Assembly: GCA_002104985.1 (NCBI GenBank)
Contig: MCGO01000378.1
Span: 1 to 23,509, forward strand
DNA length: 23,509 bases
Origin: Rhizoclosmatium globosum
Lineage: Eukaryota > Chytridiomycota > Chytridiomycetes > Chytridiales > Chytriomycetaceae
Direction: 5' to 3'
The notes beneath the pieces were generated by a model. That model was given only the letters and a program-made list of their open reading frames with translations. It searched no databases and was not told the DNA's origin. The translations under genes and the position numbers were made by a program. This document shows positions 9,947 through 18,916 of this stretch, piece after piece (within the stretch, counting starts at the first letter, position 1; the number at the start of each line of letters is the position of its first letter).

Positions 9947-11547
9947 TCATAGGCCTGCTTCCACAAGGTTCGATCTTTCAAAATGAATAAAATCTTTAGC
10001 TAAAATACGCGAGGACAATATTCCTCACCGTAGAATGATTTGATTCACAATCGCCAGCACTGTTTTGATTTGTTTTGTGTCTGTTGCCCATGTGAAATGC
10101 ACGTATATTTTCTTTCATATTTGTTCAGTGATAGAAACCTGGTTGCAAAGTACTCTGATCCATTGTCATAGTCGTTGGGGCCTTTGAACGAAACATAAGC
10201 AAGTATTTAAAATCCAAATGAAATTACCTTCATATGTTGGGAAATAGTCTGAGATAAGCGTCGTTTCTAGTTTTGCACGGAATAAGTCGATCTTGTTCAT
10301 GAAAATGATCATGGCCGTTTTTTGAACATAGGGTGATTACAAATTGAAGCGAAGAGATTTAGCGATTCCACCACTAAATAAATGGCACGTGTTAGTTCAA
10401 GAACATGATTTATCATCTGTCGCTAAGTACTCACTTCTATTTGTTGAGTTATCTTCGAAACATATTTGATCATATGAGTTGATTGCAACCAAGTAAATGA
10501 TAGCATTGATGTCATCGAAATAGGGTGCCCATTTTTTCCTTTCACTTCGTTGACCTCCGACGTCAAACACTCGGAATATAATCCCTTCGATTTTGAATTT
10601 CGTTTCACTGATTGTTGTTGTCATTACACGAGAGTTGAGGATATCCTGATCAGTAGGCATAAATGTAGGATGACACAATCGATCCAAGTCATTCAGGAAG
10701 CTACATCAGTCAACGTTAGCCGCCAACCAACCAGAAAAGAGATATAATACATACACGGCACAGCAATCTATCAGCTGATACTCATTCGCCCGTCGATAAC
10801 AATACTGAACCCCAGAATCCCTCCAAATCAAACCAATAGCATCAACAACATTCTTTGGAATCGGTTCCCCAATCCCAAACCCCATCGGACTCGCATGAAT
10901 AATCGCCGCAGCATCCCACAGAGGCCCCACCTGCGTTTCCCCCGTATTCAACAAATCCAAATACGACTGCGCCGCCGCCCTCGCAATCGGATCATCATGC
11001 TTCGACAACTGTCCCTCCACAACATCTTTCTTGGGCTCATCTTCACCAGCCTCGCCCTCCCCGACAGACCCCGTCTCGCTCCTGGAGTCATCGGCGCCGG
11101 CCATGGAATCCAGCACCTGGAGTTGTGCAACGTCTACGGTGGAGGGGTCGAAGCCGAACGGGATTTTGAGGACTTCCATGGCGTTTAGGAGGGTTTTGGC
11201 GCAGGTTATGATGTTGGTTAGGATTGTGACTCGGTATGCGATTCGGTCTTCGTCGACGTATCCGGTTCCGTGGATTAGTTTTATTTGTTTTAGAACGGTT
11301 GATTTTCCGGTTTCTCCGGCGCCTAATGGTGGGGAAAGGGTTATTTTATGTGGTAGGGTTAAGGTGATTTGTGTGGAGGTGGAAAGGAAAATGAGGTCTG
11401 GATTGTGGAAAGCACGAGTAAATCTTTACCTAATAGAAGTAATTTGATGTTCTGCTCTGTGGCTTTCAGTTCCAGTTTAAGAGCTTTATCGATTTCTTTA
11501 CTGGCCGCCGCTGCAGCGGCTGCTTCTGCTGAAACACAGTTTCCCAT
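9947..11547 (-). CDS. Heterotrimeric G-protein alpha subunit, copy 5 (two apparent frameshifts)
   Basis: Exons: 11547-11430, 11322-10755, 10700-10435, 10373-10228, 10181-10029, 9974-9947. Two single-base gaps are implied: one in the T6 run 10318-10323 (after NHPMFKK) and one in the T4 run 10108-10111 (between KYERK and [10 protein letters not shown]). Exon 4 is 146 nt against 147 in copies 2-4. With both bases present the protein would be about 426 aa. N-terminus MGNCVS followed by a poly-Ala helix; P-loop GAGETGKST; Arg in [28 protein letters not shown]; tail SNLVEAGL on the 28-nt exon. Intron 1 is 107 bp, about twice the usual size, and pyrimidine-rich on the coding strand. The helical insert (about 76 residues) is acidic and Gly/Glu-rich. 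This is the most upstream member of the array, so it sits next to the only longer 5' spacer. Confidence 0.87.
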
Positions 11548-12242
11548 ATGAAATAATCAGGTTTTCCGAAACAGTGATTTTGATATCTTTCGTCGAAAGT
11601 AATATAGATTCGTCGTGATTAATGTAAAGCTTCAAGACACGAAGGTTTGATGTCAAACGAAGACAAGAATCAAGATCCCAGATAATAGTTTCACGGAAGC
11701 AAGATCCGCCGATAACTTAATAGAAGATAGTTTTCAAAGACTGTGTATATCGTATTACGCCAAGATTCGCGTTGGATAGTTGGTTGTAGGCTGATTGGAT
11801 TGATGAAGCCTGCAACATGAAAGAAGGGGTTAGAATACTGTTGTCACTTGCTAAACTCCTCGAAGACTCAAAAGAAGTGATTTTATGTTTCCTCGTCCGT
11901 TCAACTGCTTCCAAGATCGGCAAAGGCCCGGACCGCGTTTCAACCCTCCAACACACGTCCCAGCAAGATGTAAAACGCGTCTAGATGGCTTCTTCAAGGG
12001 CTGAATATGTACCTTGTGAGAGGTTCCAGACGAGTTGGTGGCGAGGAAAAGCTGTTTTGGTGGTGTATGGGGTGTTTCTTTGTCCACACAATAAGCAGCA
12101 AAAGTGGTTGCAAAAAATTTCAAACTCGAATCGAAGGTAGTTAAAAAGAAGAGTGAAGAAGGGGGCTATTTATTTATGGTTTGGTTGTTTATTGCGAGTG
12201 AGCTAGTTGGTTGTGATATAATCCCCCACATCATCCTCCCAT
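11548..12242. other. 695-bp stretch between G-alpha 5 and the TLDc gene; possible small spliced gene on the minus strand
   Basis: No recognised gene. On the minus strand two overlapping open stretches exist. One runs from about 12160 to 11851 and reads FFATTFAAYCVDKE; the other runs from 11956 to 11717, reads PILEAVERTRKHK and ends SLKTIFY with TAA. A GTACAT donor-like site near 12012 and a pyrimidine-rich ATGTTGCAG acceptor-like site near 11813 could join pieces, but no convincing start ATG is found. The plus strand has a 51-codon ORF beginning at the ATG at 11982, without family resemblance. The space is larger than other spacers here, which is why a small protein or non-coding RNA gene is plausible. 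It also contains the promoter side of G-alpha 5. I could not match it to snRNA, SRP RNA or tRNA motifs. Confidence 0.3.
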
Positions 12243-13876
12243 TTACATCTCAAAAGCCCACAACTCAAGAGATTGAATCACAAACTCAGCCTTACTGGAT
12301 AGCCGCTCATTATTGAACGTCTGACATGGCCCACTGTGTCCGTTGTATAAATCTTGATCCACCCATAATCCAAAATGACCCTCCCTGAAAAGTCAATAAG
12401 AAAATTACAATCGAACCTCTTCCACTGGAAGTTATAAACTTACCCTCCACCAAGTGCGATCATGTGAGCCTCTCCAAGAATCAAATAGTCATTCGCACCA
12501 GTTGCTTTGAAGACCCTTACGTCAGGTTGAGAACCCCCATCAACCGATTCTGTTGCCTTCCACAAGAAGCTTTTTATGGGAGGTCGTCACGTTAGGTCGT
12601 CGCTTTAGATTCAGAGGCATGAAAAGAAGCTCACCAAGACCCGTTTCCAAAGTATCCATGATTCACCCTGAAAGCTTCACTTGCATATGCACCAAAAATC
12701 TCGCCGTCCGTGTTTTTAATAACAAGTAGAACGGGGTTCGTGCCTAATGGTTCACAGTTGTGGTACATTGTGTTGAGTGAGATTCCGTGGTGGTCCAGTG
12801 AGTAAATCAGACGCCAAGTTGAAGATTCTCTGTGCAATGGAGGTAAAGCGGGTCGGATCTGAATAGCAAGAGGGTAAGTTTGCCATTCATCATCTACATA
12901 ATTCTCTAAAACCTCGCTCATGGAGATTGTCAATCGAATAAATATATCCATGACGTGTCTCCGTCGTTCGAATTCAAAGACAGTAAACTTCCACGTCAGT
13001 CTCAAAGTTCCCTCTCCTCTATAATACACCACCCCAACATCCCCATGTTTTTCAAATAATAGATAAGCATACCTTTTCAGCAATTTCAGCACTCAGAATA
13101 ACAGGTGCATTTTGAGGCAGTTTCCCGCCTCTAAGCAAAGTGACAGGTTTCATTGCAGTGTGCAAATCAAGCAACGAATCACGTTCCTCGCGAGTAGTCG
13201 TATTTAGCCGCGTTTGAGGTGCAGGGATGTCGTATTCTTCGTAAGGAAGGTGAGCGGGTGGCGAGGAGGAGGGAAGACCAGGCTGTGATATTTGGGAAAA
13301 GATTTGTTTGCCGTAGGAGAAGATGGAAGAGATTGGGTTCTGGAGAGGAGAAGTGTGCAGGGTTTCAGTGTGAGAGTGGTTGTCAGGAAGGGAGTGGGCG
13401 TGGGAGTGAGACGACGAGGAGGAATGCGGGATTTGAGGAAGTGGCCGGGCCGAGTGAATTGGGATTGGGTCCGAGTGTTTCTTTCCCTCGGACAGGTCAA
13501 TCAACGAGTGTTTTGTCTCTGGGAATTCGATGTGGATTGGGTTTGGCTGTTCGGCCGTGGCGGTGGCGGTGGTTGGTTTGTGTTTTGGTGATTGACTCGG
13601 ATGGGCCGACTGGGTTTTGTGGTCGAAGGCCGTGTCGTCGGCGATCGCGGACGAGAGCAGCTGCCACAGGAAACTGCCGATTGTTCCGGGCGGGTCCGTT
13701 GATTCGGTTGATTCGCTTGATTCAGTTGATTCGTTGGAGGGTGGTGGTGCTGGTGCTGGTAAGTGCGAAGACTGCGACAATTCGCCTTCGTTTGTTGCTT
13801 GAAATGTCGTAGTAGAAGGCGTTGCTGCAGCGGGCTCGGGCTCGTGGCTGTTGCTCAAAGGTGGCGCGTGGTCCAT
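12243..13876 (-). CDS. TLDc-domain protein (OXR1/RTC5-type fold) with long disordered N-terminus
   Basis: Exons 13876-13073, 12858-12635, 12569-12444, 12384-12243 sum to 1296 nt, giving 431 aa in frame. Residues 1 to about 240 are rich in Ser, Pro, Thr and His (low complexity), with one hydrophobic patch, IGSFLWQLLSSAIADD. The TLDc domain follows, from about IRPALPPLHRESSTWRLIYS, with ISLNTMY, VLLVIKNTDGEIFGAY, YFGNGSCFLWKA, GANDYL, and the closing CQTFNNERLSS and LELWAF motifs, all in family order. TLDc proteins are linked to oxidative-stress resistance and, in yeast and animals, to V-ATPase disassembly; that role is only inferred here. Intron 1 (13072-12859, about 214 bp) is far longer than its neighbours. 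A downstream part of it is open in the exon 2 frame, so an alternative acceptor or retained segment is possible. The start ATG is 61 bp from the MOT1-like stop. Confidence 0.85.
13699..13734. repeat. Four 9-bp tandem repeats inside the TLDc gene
   Basis: Four near-identical units of TTGATTCGN (third unit TTGATTCAG). On the coding (minus) strand they encode the repeated Glu-Ser-Thr/Ser tripeptide in the disordered N-terminal region. A simple in-frame microsatellite, likely variable in length between strains. Confidence 0.9.
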
Positions 13877-13937
13877 TGGAAGAAGGCGCCTTTTTGGGAA
13901 AGTTTACTTTCTCACTTCTACTTTTATTAGACATGAA

Positions 13938-15492
13938 CTAATTGGATGGGATATTCAATTCCTCGTGTGGTGGCATAAAACAGTCCTTCACGTGTACTTT
14001 GATGCGGTCCCATGCAACACGGGCAAGTGATCTCCCATCAGAAACACCCATCTCACGCTTCTCCTTCTCCTCATCATTCACTTCATGCATCCAAAGAACA
14101 AATGCTGTCACTGATGCAACGAGGAATCCAATTCCGTCATTCCCGCTTGCAACAACAACACTTCCTCCAACAAAGGCAACCAAAAATCCATTTGGTGAGT
14201 CCTTCAATTTTGCTTTCTCGGTCACTGTTAGGTCTCGCATGGCGCTTGCAAGTTCAACACCAGAAATCACGAGCATGACGCCCATAACACTTCCTGGGAA
14301 CGCTTGAATAACTGGCAACAGCGCCTTTCCGAATAGAAGTCCCACAATTATCTTGCAAACACCCAAGAAAACGACTGAAAATGGGGATCGTGCACCAAAT
14401 CGATACTGTCCTGCAAGACCACCAGATCCCGCACAATAAGGAATTGAACCGAACCTAGCATTGCAGATAATTATTAGATAATTCCACCTTCATACCCCAC
14501 ACCAAACACACAGAAAACTTACCAAACACCAATAACGTTCATAAGCCCAACAAACACACCGACATCCCTCACACTCGCCACGGGTCTCTTCCTCTCAGGA
14601 AACAAATCATCCGCCAATTTACTCGTCGCAAACACCGAATTCAAAAGCGTAAGCGGCAACTGCCCCAACCCCGCATTCAAAAACCCAAGTTTAAAATCCA
14701 CACCCGTCACATTATTCCAAAGCAAAGAACTTGGAAACGCAGGGCCGATGCCACCCAGCGAAACCGACGACGTCGTTACACTTATAAGCGCGATAATAAG
14801 GGAATAAGCAATCAACACAATCGCTGTAAAGTTGAGCCGCTTCCGAGGGTATAGGGCCAAGACTCCTACAAACGCAACCAGAGCAACCATGTAGTTATCG
14901 CTCCAAAACTTGAGTGTGCCTGGGTTTCCTGAGAACGTTCCTGAATTCAAGATGGAGGTCATTCCCTTCGTGACGAGGGACAGGCCTGTTCCGAGTTGGA
15001 TTCCGCGGATGAGGGGTAGAGGGCAGAGGCGATAGATTGGAGTGAGGAGGTTTGTGAGGGTGAGGAGGAGGATGATGGAAGATGTTGTGAATCCGGCTGT
15101 TGCGAGTTGGGCGGCGGAAAGGTGTGTTGAAAGGGCGACTGCAGCAATTGCTTTCATTGGTTGGACACACATCTGGTTCGTTGTTGGGGTTTTTGTTTCA
15201 TTGGTGGGTTAGAGGTGATGTAAAGGTTGAAGCAGGTATTAAGCTTACGGGGATTTTGAACCACAGACCAGCGATAATGTTGAAGATGCCGCCAAAGAGA
15301 AGCGAGGTGGTTAGATTTGCCTGGCCTGCCGCACACAGTGACACGAGGATGGGTACGAGAGTCCCAAGATCACCTTGATGTGTTCACCAACGATCAGTCA
15401 CGAGGATAAGGGGAATGGGAGACATTGCACGAACCAAGTGATCCTCCAATCTCAGAGAGAACGTCCGTTTCTCCAAAGTATGGAAGCTGCAT
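13938..15492 (-). CDS. MOT1-like molybdate transporter (sulfate transporter superfamily)
   Basis: Exons 15492-15435, 15373-15249, 15172-14523, 14454-13938 sum to 1350 nt, giving 449 aa in frame. Two MOT1 signatures are visible. The first is SLGDLGTLVPILV followed by the spliced motif IP-MCVQPMKAIAAVAL (about 60-74). The second is IPYCAGSGGLAGQYRFGARS (about 282-301). Around these lie some ten hydrophobic helices. The family imports molybdate (or related oxyanions) across plasma or vacuolar membranes for molybdenum-cofactor enzymes such as nitrate reductase. In the second signature the usual Cys-His-Gly is Cys-Ala-Gly, so a conserved His is absent. The start ATG (MQLPYFGETD) is the only one in phase with exon 2; the cytosolic N-terminus is short. 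The C-terminus is charged (NDEEKEKREMG) and ends NIPSN. The TLDc gene follows on the same strand. Confidence 0.88.
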
Positions 15493-16508
15493 TTTGCGTC
15501 AAGATTTTGGCAGGGGGTCGGTGATGTCGCAACTATTTGCGACTTTGCCTCACAAAATTTCCTTGGGGTCAAAAAGGGACACTCACCCATCCTTCTCGGC
15601 CTTATTTCTTGATGAATATGAAACCTACATTCCTCGTCCTTATATTTACGTGTTAACAATAATACAACAAAGACGTCCAAGGTCACCAATTTCCCGATTT
15701 CCGTTTATTTTATAGAATTGCACTCTTTTGACGATACGTAATTAGTCGCTCACCAAAACTCCGATTTGCTTCAATCCAAAAAATTCAAGAGAAAAAAACC
15801 CTTATCCAAAACTTCAAGGTCTTGGTTTTATGGATTTGGCCTTAGTGTGTTGATTATAGTCTCTGAAACATACAGTCAACCCTAAAACAGTAAGCAACCA
15901 ACAAACCATACACTCTAAGATTTAATAATAATTTTACTTTTGTTATTAGCCTACAGAACATAATTCTGAAGTTTTGGAAACACTAAGTCAAACAAAAAAG
16001 AGGGAGAACATTTTATTTACGTTAAGTTCTTTTTATCAATATTATAAATGGCAACCAAAAAAGTAAAAGATACTCAGAAAAGCTCAAGACGTCAGCGTGA
16101 ATTGAACCGCTGAGTAAAACGTACTGGCCCAGCGCGTTACAAAATCACCCACATCCTTCGTCACTTGCATAAATATTTGCAATATTAATTGATAGCTAAT
16201 TGTAAACGTCTTAAAATGGACTTATGGAGTTTTAATAAATGATAAATATGTACCATAGAACAAGAATTTCATTATTTATATTGCCATGGCAGTGGTGCCG
16301 TGAAGATACAGTTTTGGTGCCAAAACCGACCGAATTGCTCCATTTTCTTGTGAATCACCGACCCCCTGAGATTTGGACTGGTTGGAGAAAACGCATGGAG
16401 AAAACGTGCAAAACTGGCACAAAACTGGTTTTGAATCACATGATTCCGAGGATGATTCCGAATCAATTAATTCTAAATATAATTAATAAACAAAACATTT
16501 ACTTTTTA
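15493..16508. other. AT-rich gap between the MOT1-like gene and the CRN island
   Basis: About 1 kb with no supported gene. 15493-15720 is likely the MOT1 promoter and leader. 15750-16080 is strongly AT-rich. Near 16093-16140 a short segment resembles a tRNA internal promoter on the minus strand (GGTTCAATTC) but does not fold as a tRNA. At 16385-16430 there are small direct repeats (GGAGAAAACG twice, CAAAACTGG twice). 110 codons are open on the plus strand at 16239-16571, with no family resemblance and overlapping the CRN1 3' end. Confidence 0.6.
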
Positions 16509-18828
16509 TTATGGTCTCAATTTGTTCAACATATTCCAAAGCTGCGGATTCAATTTATCGAAAAACGTTAGAGAATTTGTTTGATTAATGACTTCAACAC
16601 CGTCCATATCTGTAATTGCTTTCGTCAATGTGTGGAGGAATATAAGGCGGCGAATTTGGCAATTGGATTCCTTCAGTTCGTGCAGGATTGCTTCCTTTGT
16701 CGCTGTCCAACCATCCAATCCTCTGCCAGTACTCTTATTCGTATAAAATGCCATGGGATCAGTTGTACTGCATGCATCGACTCGCTCTGTTTACTGATTT
16801 CGTCAACAAAGTTGATCTGAATCAGGTAGACAACATCACCGAGTTTGTATACAATATCAGGGCCACAGCAATGATCGGGAAAGCAGATTTCATCTGCATC
16901 GCATACGCGTAAATAGGCTGCTAAATTCCCACGCGTTGATTTGAGGTTTTTCGTAGCTTCAGCTTTCAAATTCATCACCAACGCCATTCCACAAGGTACT
17001 CCAGGACATACCCAGCACACTGCGGTTTAGGAAACGTCGAAAGCCGAACACATATATCGGGTACCAAATCAGAAACTGGTATTAAACGTCGCAAAGATTC
17101 CACAGTCGCCAGTTCTTGTAGCTCAACTGTTTGGATTCTGCCATCAATCACTTGTGGAAATCCAAATCCATAATGAATCATATCCAATGCCTGTTGATTC
17201 TGAACACGAAACGTTGCTGATCCTTTGAAGAGGAACTCAATCAACCCCATTCGTAGAATCAGGCCGAGATTATTCACATCGGAAGGTCTATTTTTAAGCT
17301 CTATTGCGTAATACTTGAGAGGAAATAGTGGATTTGAGGCTCCGTCAGACCCTTCAGAAATCGGGAAATGGCTTGATGTGGCAGCTCGTTAGAAGTAACA
17401 GAATCCAATATGAATGCAATAAATTGACCACGCCCAAGAAACAGTGGATTTGTAGCAAACAAGGCTACGACGTTTTGTATAAAGTCCAAGTCCAATTTAC
17501 GCTCGTTCAAGGCAGAACGTATATGTAACTCAACTGCATGTGTGTCTAATAGATCAAGTCCTGAAATAACTTCATAGGATGTAACCTGATCAGCCTTCAT
17601 AGCCCCCGCCAAAAGCAGTTCATCTAAACAATCAAAATTAAATCCAGTTCCACTGACGATAAACTGGCGGGAAACAATCCCATATGCTTCGAATAGTAGA
17701 CTAGAGGAGAAAGAAATGGTCTATTTTCTTGACTACGGGGTAATGAAAATACGGCTCTCCCCTCAAGAGCTCCTTGGATATCATCGATCGCAACGAACGG
17801 GAAACGATGCGTGAATACTGTAAAACGTTTAACGAATCTTGGGAGACGAGCCAAGGCATCAAAAAGGTCAGCAAATATATCACAGCCAAAAAAGGCGGTT
17901 GGGTGAAGTTGAGCCAACAGAATCTGAGATGGCCTGTTGTATCCATGTTTCATCAGGAAGTCACATACGAACATTCGGACAAAGTAAAGTGTCTCCAATA
18001 AGTCTTGAGTTTGTGATGGATTGTTTGAGGCGAGTTGGAAGCAACGAGACATATCCGCTGACCCAAAATCCTGAAGTTGAACGTCAACTACAAAGTAATA
18101 GCCAAACTGAGAGTATAGTAATTCCAAGAGTTGTCTCGTCTTTCCCAAACCAGAAACTGAAACCAATACTTTCACGTTATTTTGTGCATTCAGTTGATAA
18201 GTTGTAAGACGCTGATCCAATCTGTTCTCCAAGCAATTATTTAAGTACGCTGATCGATATGGAGTTTCGGGATTCGAATGGTGCTTGAGCTTTCATCCTG
18301 CACTCGAGAAATTTGATGACATCAAGAGTAGTTTGAAGTTTCATATTTGATGTTGCAAGGTATTCATCGCTCACTGAAAGTTTCTGTGAAGCCTTGCAAT
18401 CTGTTCGAGTGTCAAAAAATTAGACTTGGATGAGATCAAGCTTTTTCTTGGAGGGGCGTGTGATGCAGTAAAACATCTCTTTCAATGGAATTGATTCTGA
18501 TGTCCTGAGAAGGGAAGAGGGGAAACCTAGGGAATAAAGAACAAGTACCAGAGCGTGGTACAACAAGAATAACAGGATCCATATGGGACACGCCCAATCC
18601 ATCCAAAGAATCAGCATTGTTAAGAGCTTCTTTCGCTTTAAACTTGGCCTGGGATGTATAAATCTCAAGTTCCTGCAACGCAATTTGATACGTCTCAGAT
18701 AACTTGCTCTCCGTCCACACCACCTTCTTCAATTCTTCAACAGTGAGAGTTGTGGATGAACCGCCGACTTTGAAAGCCTCAGAAAGGCGAGAGCCGTCAG
18801 GGTGTAAAAGGAGACACCAGATTTTCAT
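16509..18828 (-). CDS. CRN1: Crinkler-type protein with GLGKTR P-loop NTPase; reading frame broken several times
   Basis: Crinklers are modular effector-like proteins: a ubiquitin-like header followed by NTPase and C-terminal modules. Exon 1 (18828-18549) encodes the header: MKIWCLLLHPDGS, TVEELKKVVW, and the GLGVSHMDPVILVVPRSG ending. A 44-bp intron (18548-18505) is the best fit, with a phase-1 donor as in CRN2, but the start of exon 2 does not read cleanly (TGA soon after). Further on come a LTLEQIARLHR helix, a YRSAYLNNCLENR stretch and the P-loop VSGLGKTRQLLELL (from about 18180). After it lie SGTGFNFD near 17650 and a long C-terminal region ending at 16509. Frame changes fall near 18385, 18270, 17705, 17310, 16990 and 16785. 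Most fit one missing base; the one near 18270 needs one extra or two missing. Either poorly corrected sequence or a decaying gene. Confidence 0.72.
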
Positions 18829-18837
18829 GACGTTTTG

Positions 18838-18856
18838 AAAAAAAAAAAAAAAAAAA
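18838..18856. repeat. A19 homopolymer just upstream of CRN1
   Basis: Nineteen A on the plus strand (a poly-T tract on the CRN1 coding strand), ending 9 bp before its ATG. Poly(dA:dT) tracts often exclude nucleosomes in fungal promoters; that role here is inference. The length itself is unreliable if the assembly has homopolymer errors. Confidence 0.85.
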
Positions 18857-18916
18857 GTGGAAAAAAAGTCAATGGATATTAATAATGATAGCAATTTATG
18901 TATACTAATCAGAAAT

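Noticed and set aside
11982..12140. Plus-strand ORF of 51 codons beginning MASSRAEYVP
   Set aside because: Short, no recognisable motif, and no conserved context; likely chance.
13219..13812. 197-codon open stretch on the plus strand opposite the TLDc N-terminus
   Set aside because: Arg/Gly-rich mirror of the Ser/Pro-rich coding strand; the minus-strand frame joins cleanly to a real TLDc domain.
16093..16175. tRNA-like segment on the minus strand (GGTTCAATTC with a TGGGCCAGT upstream)
   Set aside because: No cloverleaf forms: the T-arm is a 5-bp stem with a 10-base loop, the two boxes are too close, and the acceptor ends do not pair.
16239..16571. 110-codon open stretch on the plus strand
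   Set aside because: AT-rich, contains short direct repeats, overlaps the CRN1 3' end and has no family-like pattern.
18527..18548. 22-bp intron in CRN1 (GTACTT to CCTAG)
   Set aside because: Too short for splicing; the 44-bp alternative ending at 18505 matches intron sizes here, even though exon 2 is then disturbed.
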